The notes under the pieces are model-generated. The model made no database searches, had not been told where the DNA came from, and worked only from the letters and a program-made list of their open reading frames with translations. Positions 28,643 through 39,341 of a stretch of DNA of 64,000 bases are shown piece after piece (within the stretch, counting starts at the first letter, position 1; each line of letters starts with the position of its first letter). The stretch is taken from the NCBI RefSeq assembly GCF_001718415.1, contig NZ_CP013378.1, positions 3,286,001 to 3,350,000 on the forward strand, read 5' to 3'. A program made the position numbers and the translations under genes. The DNA comes from Burkholderia pseudomultivorans. GTDB lineage: Bacteria > Pseudomonadota > Gammaproteobacteria > Burkholderiales > Burkholderiaceae.

Positions 28643-30562
28643 ATGCCCTACGTCGTTCCCCAGGCCCAGCATGCCGACCGCGTGCTGGGCGCGCTCGCCG
28701 GACGCCTGCCCGCGCCGGCCGATTCGACGCGTCTCGTGTCGTCGTGGCAGCGCTCGCTCGAGCGCTACCGGCTCGACCCGGCATCGTCGATCGGGCCGCG
28801 CGTGCTGACCGCGGCCGAGCTGCGCGAGGTGCGCGACAAGGAGGAGGCGTTCCTGCGCGCGTCCGGCCAGTGCCTGACGCGTCTGCACGAGATGATTCGC
28901 GTGGCCGACTACTGCGTGATGCTGACCGACGCGCACGGCGTGACGATCGACTACCGGATCGATCGCGAGCGCCGCAACGATTTCCGTCACGCGGGGCTGC
29001 ATATCGGCTCGTGCTGGTCGGAGAGCGAGGAAGGCACCTGCGGCGTCGCCAGCGTGCTGACCGACCTCGCGCCGATCACCGTGCACAAGACCGATCATTT
29101 CCGCGCGGCGTTCACGACGCTGACCTGCAGCGCGGCGCCGATCTTCGCGCCGGGCGGCGAACTGATCGGCGTGCTCGACGCGTCGGCCGTGCAGTCGCCC
29201 GACAGCCGCGACAGCCAGCGCCTCGTCTACCAGCTGGTGCGGCAGAGCGCGGCGCTGATCGAAGACGGGTATTTCGTGCACAGCACCGCGCAGCACTGGA
29301 TATTGTTCGGGCATCCGAACCGTCACTATGTCGAGGCGCAGCCGGAGTGGCTGATCGCGTTCGACGAATGCGGCAACATCGTCGCCGCGAACCGGCATGC
29401 GCGCGACGCGCTGCCGGCGCTGCGCGAGCCGCGCCATATCGACGAAATCTTCGACGCGACCGAGATGCCGCTGCGCGACGCCGCGCGCCTCGACGCGATC
29501 GTCGCGCTGCGGCTGCGCGCGACCGGCGCGCCGCTCTATGCGCGGCTACGCGCGCCGCTGCGCCGCACCGGCCGCGAAGCGGGGGCGGCCACGCGCCGCC
29601 CGGGCACCGCCGAACGCCAGGTCGGCGCGCTGACGCCGTTCCTGCGCAGCAGCGACACGCAGATCGCCCAGCAGGCCGAACTGGCGCTGCGCGTCGCGAG
29701 CAAACGGCTGCCGATTCTCGTGCTCGGTGAAACCGGCGCGGGCAAGGAGGTATTCGCACGCGCGATTCATGATGCCGGCGCGCGCCGCACGCGGCCGTTC
29801 GTCGCCGTCAACTGCGGCGCGCTGCCGGAAGCGCTGATCGAGAGCGAACTGTTCGGCTATGCGGCCGGTGCGTTCACCGGCGCGCGCAAGCATGGCGCGC
29901 GCGGCAAGATCGCGCAGGCCGACGGCGGCACGCTGTTTCTCGACGAAATCGGCGACATGCCGCTCGCGCTGCAAACGCGCCTGCTGCGCGTGCTCGCCGA
30001 CGGCGAGGTCGTGCCGCTCGGCAGCGACACGCCGGTGCGCGTCGATCTCGACGTGATCTGCGCGACGCACCGCGATCTCGTGCAGATGGTCGCGGACGGC
30101 ACGTTCCGCGAGGACCTCTATTACCGGCTGAGCGGCGCGACCTTCGAGCTGCCGCCGCTACGCGCACGGGCCGACGTGCGCGACGTGATCGCCGCCGTCT
30201 TCGCCGAGGAAGCGCAGGCGACCGGCCACGTGCTCACGCTCGACGCGACGCTCGCCGAGCAGCTCGCCGCATACCCGTGGCCCGGCAACGTGCGGCAGTT
30301 GCGCAACGTGATGCGCTACGCGTGCGCGGTGTGCGACGGCGCGCGCGTGACGCGGCGCGACCTGCCGGCCGATCTCGCGGCGCAACTGGGCGCCGAGGCG
30401 AGCGGCGGCGCCCTGCCCGACGACGAACGCGGCCGCATCGTCGCGGCGCTCACCGCACACCGCTGGCGGCCCGACGCGGCCGCGCAGGCGCTCGGCATTT
30501 CGCGCGCGACGCTGTACCGGCGCATCGCCAAGCACCGGATCGTCGCGCCGCATCGCGCGTGA
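28643..30562 (+). CDS. acoR: sigma-54-dependent transcriptional activator AcoR
   Basis: This 639-aa activator has an N-terminal GAF-type sensor region (about residues 60-200, including [12 protein letters not shown]) and a central AAA+ domain with Walker A GETGAGKE, the sigma-54 contact GAFTGA and the Walker [13 protein letters not shown]-terminal Fis-type helix-turn-helix ([16 protein letters not shown]) completes it. It is divergent from the acoX operon, which carries a consensus sigma-54 promoter, so it is the probable acetoin-responsive activator. The start is at MPYVVPQ, where conserved sequence begins. Confidence 0.94.
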   Translation: MPYVVPQAQHADRVLGALAGRLPAPADSTRLVSSWQRSLERYRLDPASSIGPRVLTAAELREVRDKEEAFLRASGQCLTRLHEMIRVADYCVMLTDAHGVTIDYRIDRERRNDFRHAGLHIGSCWSESEEGTCGVASVLTDLAPITVHKTDHFRAAFTTLTCSAAPIFAPGGELIGVLDASAVQSPDSRDSQRLVYQLVRQSAALIEDGYFVHSTAQHWILFGHPNRHYVEAQPEWLIAFDECGNIVAANRHARDALPALREPRHIDEIFDATEMPLRDAARLDAIVALRLRATGAPLYARLRAPLRRTGREAGAATRRPGTAERQVGALTPFLRSSDTQIAQQAELALRVASKRLPILVLGETGAGKEVFARAIHDAGARRTRPFVAVNCGALPEALIESELFGYAAGAFTGARKHGARGKIAQADGGTLFLDEIGDMPLALQTRLLRVLADGEVVPLGSDTPVRVDLDVICATHRDLVQMVADGTFREDLYYRLSGATFELPPLRARADVRDVIAAVFAEEAQATGHVLTLDATLAEQLAAYPWPGNVRQLRNVMRYACAVCDGARVTRRDLPADLAAQLGAEASGGALPDDERGRIVAALTAHRWRPDAAAQALGISRATLYRRIAKHRIVAPHRA

Positions 30563-30575
30563 TGCGCCGCTTGCG

Positions 30576-31010
30576 TCATGCGGTGTGCGCGGGCGCGTCG
30601 CGCATGGCGTTAGCGGCGCCGGTCTGCGCGTCGCGCTGCCGGAACACCTCGTGTGCGGCGAACAGCGCGTTGAGCGCGGCCGGCATGCCTGCGTAGACGG
30701 CCATCTGCATGAACACCTCGACGATCTCGTCGCGCGTGCAGCCGACGTTCAGCGCGGCCTCGACATGCACCTTCAACTGCGGCTGCGCGTTGCCGAGTGC
30801 GGCCAGCGCGGCGATCGTCGCGATCTCGCGCGCCCGCAGGTCGAGTTGCGGCCGGCTGTAGATGTCGCCGAACGCGAACTCGATCAGCAGCCGGCTGAAA
30901 TCCGGCGCGATCGGCTCGAGCGCCGCGATGACGCGCTCGCCTGCTTCGCCGTCGATTTCCTTGAGCTTGTCCCAGCCGCGCGCGTAGCGGTCTTCAACGA
31001 GTCGTTCCAT
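30576..31010 (-). CDS. carboxymuconolactone decarboxylase (CMD) family protein
   Basis: This 144-aa protein has the CMD/AhpD-like fold, with LDLRAREIATIAALAAL and the conserved GCTRDEIVEVFMQMAVYAGMPAALN segment (written here in parts: GCTRDEI, EVFMQM, YAGMPAA). Only one Cys is present, so it is not an AhpD-type CxxC peroxidase; a gamma-CMD-like enzyme is possible. The start at 31010 overlaps the end of the upstream MerR gene by 17 bp, so the two are cotranscribed and the MerR protein probably regulates it. Confidence 0.85.
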   Translation of the reverse strand: MERLVEDRYARGWDKLKEIDGEAGERVIAALEPIAPDFSRLLIEFAFGDIYSRPQLDLRAREIATIAALAALGNAQPQLKVHVEAALNVGCTRDEIVEVFMQMAVYAGMPAALNALFAAHEVFRQRDAQTGAANAMRDAPAHTA

Positions 31011-31455
31011 GATGTTCGTCCTGCTCCGTGAGTGAATGAGAAGTACTCGCCTGTCGTTCCGTCCCACGCTCCAGCGCCTCGTAGTGCGCGATCTTGTCGC
31101 CGATTGCGTCGAGGCTCGCCTGCAGCTCCGCGATATGCGCGCGCACCGCATCGCGATGCGCAACGAGCAGCCGACGCCGCGCGGCGAGCGTCGGCTCGCC
31201 TTGTGCGCGCAGCGCCGCGAACTGCTGCATCTGCGCGATCGGCATGCCGGTCGCCTTCAGGCGCATCACGAACGCGAGCCAGTCGAGATCGGCCGGCGCA
31301 TAGAGCCGGTGCCCGGCCGCCGTGCGCGAAATCGCGCGCAGCAGGCCGGCCTGCTCGTAATACCGCAACGTATGCGTCGACACGCCCATCAGCTCGGCGA
31401 CTTGACCGATCGTCAGCGGACCGGCGGCGGAAGGTTGGGATGCGGTGATCGACAT
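30994..31455 (-). CDS. MerR family transcriptional regulator controlling the CMD gene
   Basis: This 153-aa MerR-type regulator has the DNA-binding part TIGQVAELMGVSTHTLRYYEQAG and YAPADLDWLAFVMRL, then a dimer coiled coil. It lacks a cysteine metal site. A perfect dyad lies within the 19-bp spacer of its own promoter, the hallmark of MerR promoters. The predicted transcript start is only about 4 bases before the ATG, so the mRNA is nearly leaderless. Upstream in-frame starts are not available. Confidence 0.9.
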   Translation of the reverse strand: MSITASQPSAAGPLTIGQVAELMGVSTHTLRYYEQAGLLRAISRTAAGHRLYAPADLDWLAFVMRLKATGMPIAQMQQFAALRAQGEPTLAARRRLLVAHRDAVRAHIAELQASLDAIGDKIAHYEALERGTERQASTSHSLTEQDEHHGTTR

Positions 31456-31465
31456 GGCACGCTCA

Positions 31466-31496
31466 AGGTTAGGAGTTAGAGTTCACTCTAAGTCAA
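31466..31496 (-). promoter_or_regulatory. MerR-type promoter with 19-bp spacer and operator
   Basis: On the minus strand, TTGACT (31491-31496) and TAACCT (31466-31471) are separated by 19 bp. The operator TTAGAGTGAACTCTAA (31476-31491) is a perfect 7+2+7 dyad centred in that spacer. Confidence 0.85.
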
Positions 31497-31736
31497 GCGC
31501 TGTCGAACGGCCAGTGCGTCGATTGGCACGGACACCGTAAAGAATCGTCAAAATCGCCGCCCGGCGCGGCATTCGGCCTTTACAGCGGCGCAAGCCTTCA
31601 GCAAGATTCGGACAGCTTGTCTTAAAAAGGGCACGCATTTGTCCTATGCTTAACGGCGACGCACGGCCACGCCGCGCACGGTCGTCCGTTGCAACCGCCA
31701 TTCATCCGCCAGAACCGGAACCAGGGAGCCTTTGCC

Positions 31737-32348
31737 ATGCTGAAAAAGCTGCTGATGCTGTTCGTTGCGCTGTCGCTGTCGCTTGCCGCCGGCCTTGCCG
31801 CGGCGGTCGAGGTCAACACGGCCGACCAGGCCGCGCTCGAATCCGTGAAGGGTCTCGGGCCGGTGAAGTCGAAGGCGATCATCGACGAACGCACCAAGAA
31901 CGGCCCGTTCAAGGATGCCGACGATCTCGCCAACCGCGTGAAGGGCCTCGGCACGAAGTCGGTCGGGCACCTCGAGGAAAACGGCCTGACGATCGGCGGG
32001 TCCTCGACGCCGCCGAAGGGCGTGAAGCTGTCGAAGCCGGCCGCGACGACCTCGGCCACCACGTCGACGACGACGTCGGCAGGCACCGCATCGACGTCGA
32101 CGACCGCGACGGCCGGCACCACGGCCACCGCCCCGACGCCGGCCGCGAGCGCGCCGGACGCGGCGACCAAGCCGGCCAGGAGCAAGCGCGCGTCGAAGAA
32201 GGAAAAGGCGGCAGCCGCCGCAGCGGCGTCCGTCGATGCGGGCGCGAGCGCGCCGGCCGCCGCTTCGTCGACGAAGGCGACGAAGGGTTCGAAGAAGAAG
32301 AGCAAGAAGGACAAGGCCGCCTCCGCCGCCGCGGCGTCGGGCGCCTGA
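31737..32348 (+). CDS. ComEA-like helix-hairpin-helix DNA-binding protein
   Basis: This 203-aa protein has an N-terminal signal peptide (MLKKLLMLFVALSLSLAAGL), then a ComEA-type helix-hairpin-helix module (VNTADQAALESVKGLGPVKS, DADDLANRVKGLG). The rest is a Thr/Ala/Lys-rich tail ending in lysine repeats. It is predicted to be periplasmic and to bind DNA, possibly in uptake or envelope-associated roles. The basic tail is unusual compared with compact ComEA proteins. The ATG at 31737 is preferred because the signal peptide starts there. Confidence 0.85.
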   Translation: MLKKLLMLFVALSLSLAAGLAAAVEVNTADQAALESVKGLGPVKSKAIIDERTKNGPFKDADDLANRVKGLGTKSVGHLEENGLTIGGSSTPPKGVKLSKPAATTSATTSTTTSAGTASTSTTATAGTTATAPTPAASAPDAATKPARSKRASKKEKAAAAAAASVDAGASAPAAASSTKATKGSKKKSKKDKAASAAAASGA

Positions 32349-32436
32349 CATGCGCCGCGTGCACGATGGCGTGCGCGCGGCATTCTTTCAACGGGCGCCG
32401 TCGTCACGGCGCCCTTTTCAGTGAAGGTGAACAACC

Positions 32437-32868
32437 ATGGGTCTTCTCGACATCGTCGGCGGTCTGATCGGCGGCCAGGCCGGCGGCAACTCGCAAAGCG
32501 CGCTCATCGCGACCGCGCTCGAATTCATCAACAACCAGCCGGGCGGGCTGAACGGCCTGATCGAGAAGTTCAAGGCCGGCGGCGCCGGCGAGATCATCGG
32601 CTCGTGGGTCGGCAACGGCCAGAACCAGCCGATCTCGCCCGACACGCTGCAGAACGTGCTCGGCTCGGACGCGATCGGCGCGCTGGCGAGCAAGGTCGGG
32701 ATCGATCCGGGCCAGGCGTCGTCGATCCTCGCGCAGGTGCTGCCGCACGTCGTGAACCATGCGACGCCGAACGGCGAAGTGCCGGCCGACGGCCAGGTCG
32801 ACACGTCGAACGTGCTCGGCGCGCTGTCGCAGCTGGCCGGCATGTTCGGCGGCAGCAAGCAGGCCTGA
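32437..32868 (+). CDS. YidB family protein (DUF937)
   Basis: This 143-aa protein matches the YidB/DUF937 family: MGLLDIVGGLIGGQAGG, then QPGGLNGLIEKFKAGGAGEII with a following GSWVGNGQN segment. The function is not known. It has no signal peptide or membrane helix. Ribosome-binding sequence AAGGTGA lies upstream of the ATG. A strong terminator follows. Confidence 0.88.
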   Translation: MGLLDIVGGLIGGQAGGNSQSALIATALEFINNQPGGLNGLIEKFKAGGAGEIIGSWVGNGQNQPISPDTLQNVLGSDAIGALASKVGIDPGQASSILAQVLPHVVNHATPNGEVPADGQVDTSNVLGALSQLAGMFGGSKQA

Positions 32869-32915
32869 GCGCGCGGCCTGCGCGGCTCGGCAGCCGTCGC
32901 GCTGCCCCATAAGCA

Positions 32916-32946
32916 AACACCCCGCCGAGGCGGGGTGTTCGTTTTT
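32916..32946 (+). terminator. intrinsic terminator after the YidB-like gene
   Basis: AACACCCCGCC and GGCGGGGTGTT pair almost back to back, followed by a T-rich tract. It also lies just past the clpB stop, but has only a weak T tract on that strand. Confidence 0.8.
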
Positions 32947-32983
32947 GCGCGCCCGGCGCGAACCGGGCGTGGGCCGATGGCGA

Positions 32984-35581
<2,598 letters not shown>

Positions 35582-35615
35582 TTAGTCGAGACCTCCAATT
35601 TTCGATTAACACCAA

Positions 35616-35642
35616 AGTGAGGATGGTTATGCGGCTTTCAAG
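35616..35642 (-). promoter_or_regulatory. candidate sigma-32 (heat-shock) promoter of clpB
   Basis: On the minus strand the perfect -35 CTTGAAA (35636-35642) is followed 13 bp later by CCTCACT, a partial match to the -10 CCCATNT. The spacing fits sigma-32. Confidence 0.5.
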
Positions 35643-35664
35643 CGGAATTCGGGTTGATTCGGCG

Positions 35665-35691
35665 CAAAAAAACGCCCGGCGGCGACGGGGC
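35665..35691 (-). terminator. candidate intrinsic terminator after the Rrf2-family gene
   Basis: On the minus strand GCCC and GGGC flank a GC-rich loop and are followed by G and seven T. The stem is short, so this is tentative. Confidence 0.45.
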
Positions 35692-35736
35692 ACCCCGAAT
35701 GAGGGGCGGAACGAGGCGGGCAGCCAGGCCGGCGGC

Positions 35737-36243
35737 TCAGTCGGCCTTCGACGGCGGTTCGGCGGATCCGGCCTCCGCCGGCTCGGCGCGCACGACCGCG
35801 ATCGGCCGGATGCCGAGCAGCGACACGAGCGACGACGCGGGGGCAGCCAGTTCCCCAAGCGTGTGACGGTCGAGCTCGGCGAAGAACGCGTCGCGCGCGG
35901 CGGCCAGCACGCCCTTGAGGCGGCACTGCGGCTCGATCACGCAGCCGCGCGACCCGGCGTCGGCCGCGAAGCAGCCGACCAGCGCGAAATCGGCTTCGGT
36001 CGCGCGCACGACCTCGCCGACCGTCAACCGCAGCGACGCAGGGAACAGCCGCAGGCCGCCGTTGCGGCCGCGCACCGTGTCGACCCAGCCCAGCTCGCCG
36101 AGCCGCTGCACGACCTTCATCAGATGATTCTTCGAGATGCCGTATGCGTCCGAGATCTCCTGGATCGTCGCGAGTCCCTCGCCGTGTACGGCCAGGTACA
36201 GCATCACGCGCAGCGAATAGTCGGTGTAGTCGGTGAGTCTCAT
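35737..36243 (-). CDS. nsrR: Rrf2 family regulator, NsrR-like
   Basis: This 168-aa protein has the Rrf2 winged helix (MRLTDYTDYSLRVMLYLAVH, IQEISDAYGISKNHLMKVV) and three cysteines in C-x9-C-x5-C, near GCVIEPQCRLK, the Fe-S cluster ligands in Rrf2 regulators. The sequence around DRHTLGELAAP resembles NsrR, the nitric-oxide-sensing repressor. The spacing of the first two Cys is wider than in E. coli NsrR. The divergent neighbour is a truncated haemoglobin, which supports NO-related control; the NsrR call is by homology and context. Confidence 0.8.
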   Translation of the reverse strand: MRLTDYTDYSLRVMLYLAVHGEGLATIQEISDAYGISKNHLMKVVQRLGELGWVDTVRGRNGGLRLFPASLRLTVGEVVRATEADFALVGCFAADAGSRGCVIEPQCRLKGVLAAARDAFFAELDRHTLGELAAPASSLVSLLGIRPIAVVRAEPAEAGSAEPPSKAD

Positions 36244-36331
36244 CGGCGAATACGGTGGTGACTGATCATGCCCTGTTACACGTGGCGCGCTGTTTCACGG
36301 CGCCGGGTTGCCTGGAAGGCGCGCACGCAAT

Positions 36332-36347
36332 AAGATGCATTCCATCT
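36332..36347. promoter_or_regulatory. candidate NsrR-type operator upstream of the haemoglobin gene
   Basis: AAGATGCATT matches the first ten bases of the NsrR half-site consensus, and AGATG-CATTC-CATCT (36333-36347) is a short inverted repeat. It lies about 105 bp upstream of the globin ATG and 90 bp upstream of the regulator. Confidence 0.5.
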
Positions 36348-36450
36348 ATACGTTTTTCACGGGCAAGTGGCCGCTATTTTGCGGCAAAATCCCGCCGGCG
36401 TCGCGCGCTTCGCCCGTGCCGCCGCTCCGGATGCCCGCCCCCTTTTCGCC

Positions 36451-37023
36451 ATGACCGCCACACTCGCCTCACCCGACACTGCACCGGCCCGCCCGCGCGA
36501 CGCCGAGCCGACCGAAGCCAATATCCGCGACCTCGTCTACGCGTTCTACGACCGCGTGCGTGCGGATCCGCTGCTCGGGCCCGTGTTCGACGCGAAGCTG
36601 GCCGGCCGCTGGGACGATCATCTGCCGAAGATGGTCGGCTTCTGGTCGAGCCTCGTGCTCGGCACCAAAGGCTACCGCGGCAACGTGCAGCAGGCGCACC
36701 AGCCGCTCGACGGGCTCGAGCCCGCCCATTTCAGCCGCTGGCTGTCGCTGTTCCTGAAGACCGTCGACGCACGCTACACGCCGCCCGCGGCGGTCCGCTT
36801 CATGGAACCCGCGCTGCGAATCGCGCAGAGCCTGCAACTGAGCCGGTTCGGCTGGGATTACCGGATTCCGCCCGAGCAGCAGGCGCTGCTCGACGCAATC
36901 GCGCCGCGACGGGACGCGGACGGCGACGCGCCGGACGGCGCCCCGCATCGCCTGCCGTCGCGCGCACGCGGCGAGCCGTTTCCGGCGAAGATCATCGGAC
37001 GCGGCAGCGACCCGGACGCCTGA
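36451..37023 (+). CDS. group III truncated haemoglobin
   Basis: This 190-aa protein has a globin core of about 125 residues (IRDLVYAFYDRVRADPLLGPVF, HLPKMVGFWSSLVLG) with a proximal histidine region in the FSRWLSLFLKTVD segment, typical of group III truncated globins. The C-terminal 40 residues are a charged tail. It may detoxify nitric oxide or peroxide. The ATG at 36451 is chosen since family homology begins shortly after. It is divergent from an NsrR-like gene. Confidence 0.87.
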   Translation: MTATLASPDTAPARPRDAEPTEANIRDLVYAFYDRVRADPLLGPVFDAKLAGRWDDHLPKMVGFWSSLVLGTKGYRGNVQQAHQPLDGLEPAHFSRWLSLFLKTVDARYTPPAAVRFMEPALRIAQSLQLSRFGWDYRIPPEQQALLDAIAPRRDADGDAPDGAPHRLPSRARGEPFPAKIIGRGSDPDA

Positions 37024-37097
37024 CGCCGCGTGCGGCCAAAAGCCGCAGCGGCGCGGCCATCGCCCGCGGCCGCATTCGCGCTGCCGGGCACCCGCGC

Positions 37098-37574
37098 TCA
37101 GCGCGGCGCATTGCCCGATTCGACGCCCCAGCGGGCGAGCGCCGCATCGTCGGTGCTGCGCGCGTCGACCCAGCGCTCGCCTTCCGGCGTCGTTTCCTTC
37201 TTCCAGAACGGCGCTTCCGTCTTCAGATAATCCATCACGAACTCGCACGACGCGAACGCGTCGCCGCGATGCGACGCGACCGTCGCGACCAGCACGATCT
37301 GGTCGAGCGGATACAGCTTGCCGACGCGATGCACGATCGCGACATCGATGCCGGGCCAGCGCCGGCCCGCCTCCGCCGCGATCTTCTCGAGCGCCTTTTC
37401 GGTCATGCCCGGATAGTGCTCGAGCTCCATCGCGGCGACCGACTCGCCTTCGTTCAGGTCGCGCACCGTGCCGACGAAGCAGGCCACGGCGCCGATCTTC
37501 GGATTGCGCGCGCGCAGCGCCGCCACTTCGGCGTTCAGATCGAAGTCGTCGGCCTGGACTCGTACCGTCGCCAT
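37098..37574 (-). CDS. moaE: molybdopterin synthase catalytic subunit MoaE
   Basis: MoaE (158 aa) is the large subunit of molybdopterin synthase, which adds dithiolene sulfur to precursor Z. Family residues include CFVGTVRDLNEG, MELEHYPGMTEKAL, VAIVHRVGKLYPLDQIV and the C-terminal KTEAPFWKKE. The ATG at 37574 has AGGAGG at good spacing and is preferred to the GTG one codon upstream. It follows moaD by 55 bp in moeA-moaD-moaE order. Confidence 0.95.
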   Translation of the reverse strand: MATVRVQADDFDLNAEVAALRARNPKIGAVACFVGTVRDLNEGESVAAMELEHYPGMTEKALEKIAAEAGRRWPGIDVAIVHRVGKLYPLDQIVLVATVASHRGDAFASCEFVMDYLKTEAPFWKKETTPEGERWVDARSTDDAALARWGVESGNAPR

Positions 37575-37629
37575 CACTTGCCTCCTGCCGGCCTGGCGCC
37601 GGCGCTGCGGGTGCCGGGCATCGTCGCGC

Positions 37630-37887
37630 TCAACCGCCCGTCACCGGCGGGAAGAACGCGACCTCGCAGCCTTCGGTGAGCCGCGTGCCCGCATCGGTCA
37701 TCTCGTGGTTGCAAGCCATGCGCAGCGCGCGCCCTTCGGCGAGCGTGTCGGCCCACGCGCCGCCGCGCACACGCAGCCAGGCCCGCACGTCGCCGACGGT
37801 GTTCACGCCGTCCGGCACGTCGACCTGCTCGTCGGCCACGCCCAGCGCCTCGCGCACGCTTGCAAAGAATTTCAGTTGAATCTTCAT
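37630..37887 (-). CDS. moaD: molybdopterin synthase sulfur carrier subunit MoaD
   Basis: MoaD (85 aa) is a ubiquitin-like sulfur carrier with the expected C-terminal Gly-Gly (FFPPVTGG). The thiocarboxylated C terminus gives sulfur to MoaE. The N terminus MKIQLKFFASVREALG is typical. It lies between moeA and moaE, with a 17-bp gap after moeA, so all three are cotranscribed. Confidence 0.95.
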   Translation of the reverse strand: MKIQLKFFASVREALGVADEQVDVPDGVNTVGDVRAWLRVRGGAWADTLAEGRALRMACNHEMTDAGTRLTEGCEVAFFPPVTGG

Positions 37888-37904
37888 GTCGGGAAGCCGT
37901 CGCG

Positions 37905-39152
37905 TCAGGACAGCAGTTCGGAAAACGGAATGAAACGCACGGTCTCGCCCGCGCTGATCGCGTGCTGCGGCGGATTGTCGATCAGGCCGTCGCCCCAGAC
38001 CGTCGAGGTCAGCACCGCCGAGCTCTGGTTCGGGAACAGGTCGAGGCCGCCCGCCGCGTTCACGCGCGCGCGCAGGAATTCGTTGCGCCGGTCGCCCTTG
38101 TGCTGCGAGAAATCGGCGCGCAGCGACAGCGCGCGCGGCGCGACGTCGCGCACGCCCGACAGCCGCAGCAGGAACGGCCGGACGAACAGCAGGAAGGTGA
38201 CGAAACTCGATACGGGGTTGCCGGGCAGGCCGATGAAGTGCGCATCGCCGCGCGCGTCGCCGCGGCGCACCGCGCCGTAGGCGAGCGGCTTGCCGGGCTT
38301 CATCGCGATCTGCCACAGCGCGAGCCGCCCTTCGGCCTCGACGGCCGGCTTCACGTGGTCTTCGTCGCCGACTGACACGCCGCCGCTCGTCAGGATCACG
38401 TCATGGTCGCGCGCGGCTTCGCGCAGCGTGTCGCGCGTCGCGGCGAGCGAATCGGGCACGATCCCGTAGTCGGTCACGTGGCAGCCGAGCCGTTCCAGCA
38501 GCCCGCGCAGCGTGAAGCGGTTCGAGTTGTAGATCGCACCGGGCTTGAGCGGCTCGCCGGGCATCGTCAGCTCGTCGCCGGTGAAGAACACCGCGACGCG
38601 GATCCGCCGCGCGACCGGCAGCTGCGCGCAGCCGACCGACGCGGCAAGGCCCAGCGCCTGCGGCGTGAGCCGCGTGCCGGCCGGCAGGATCACGGCGCCC
38701 TGCCGGATGTCGGCGCCCTGGGCGGTGATCCATTCGCCGGCCTTCGGCGTATGCAGGATCTCGACCGCGTCGCCGTCGATGGCGGTCTGCTCCTGCATCA
38801 CGACCGCGTCGGCGCCGGGCGGCACCGTCGCGCCCGTGAAGATCCGGGCGGCCGTGCCGGCCGCGAGCGGCGCGGCCGGATGGCCGGCCGGGATGCGCTG
38901 CGAGACGGGCAGGCGGCGCTCGCCGTGCAGCAGGTCGGCGACACGCACCGCATAGCCGTCCATCGCGCTCGTATGCATCGGCGGCACGTCGAGCGGCGAG
39001 CTCACGTCGGCCGCCAGCGCGCGGCCGAGCGCGTCGAGCGTGGCCACGGTTTCAGCGCCGGCCAGCGGCTTCGCCGCGTCGAGCAGCGCGGCCAGCGCCT
39101 CGGCGGTCGACAGCATCGGCGCGCGCGGCGCCGCGGGATTCGGGTTCGACAT
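37905..39152 (-). CDS. moeA: molybdopterin molybdenumtransferase MoeA
   Basis: MoeA (415 aa) inserts molybdate into adenylylated molybdopterin. Seen are SPLDVPPMHTSAMDGYAV, the TGATVPPGADAVV segment and VILTSGGVSVGDEDHV, all conserved. The ATG at 39152 places the conserved N terminus correctly; a longer frame upstream has no support. It is first of the moeA-moaD-moaE unit, and is separated from thrC by a terminator. Confidence 0.95.
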   Translation of the reverse strand: MSNPNPAAPRAPMLSTAEALAALLDAAKPLAGAETVATLDALGRALAADVSSPLDVPPMHTSAMDGYAVRVADLLHGERRLPVSQRIPAGHPAAPLAAGTAARIFTGATVPPGADAVVMQEQTAIDGDAVEILHTPKAGEWITAQGADIRQGAVILPAGTRLTPQALGLAASVGCAQLPVARRIRVAVFFTGDELTMPGEPLKPGAIYNSNRFTLRGLLERLGCHVTDYGIVPDSLAATRDTLREAARDHDVILTSGGVSVGDEDHVKPAVEAEGRLALWQIAMKPGKPLAYGAVRRGDARGDAHFIGLPGNPVSSFVTFLLFVRPFLLRLSGVRDVAPRALSLRADFSQHKGDRRNEFLRARVNAAGGLDLFPNQSSAVLTSTVWGDGLIDNPPQHAISAGETVRFIPFSELLS

Positions 39153-39260
39153 CGATGGAATCGGAGATCGTGGAAGGCAATACGTCATTGTAGCGACGCC
39201 GTCGCGCGGGCGCGCGATATGGCGGTCATGCGGAAATCGTGATCGGCGCGAACGCCAAGC

Positions 39261-39308
39261 AAAACGGCCGGAACCCCGATCCGTTCGACGAATCGGCATT
39301 CCGGCCGT
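39261..39308 (-). terminator. intrinsic terminator after thrC
   Basis: On the minus strand ACGGCCGGAA and TTCCGGCCGT form a 10-bp stem with an inner GC-rich arm, followed by TTTT. Confidence 0.65.
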
Positions 39309-39341
39309 CCGACGCCGCCGGGCGCGCGGCCCGGCGTCACG

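Noticed and set aside
27056..29437. 793-codon minus-strand frame extending acoX through acoR
   Set aside because: The extension beyond GTG 28108 is antisense to acoR and crosses the sigma-54 promoter; low-complexity translation.
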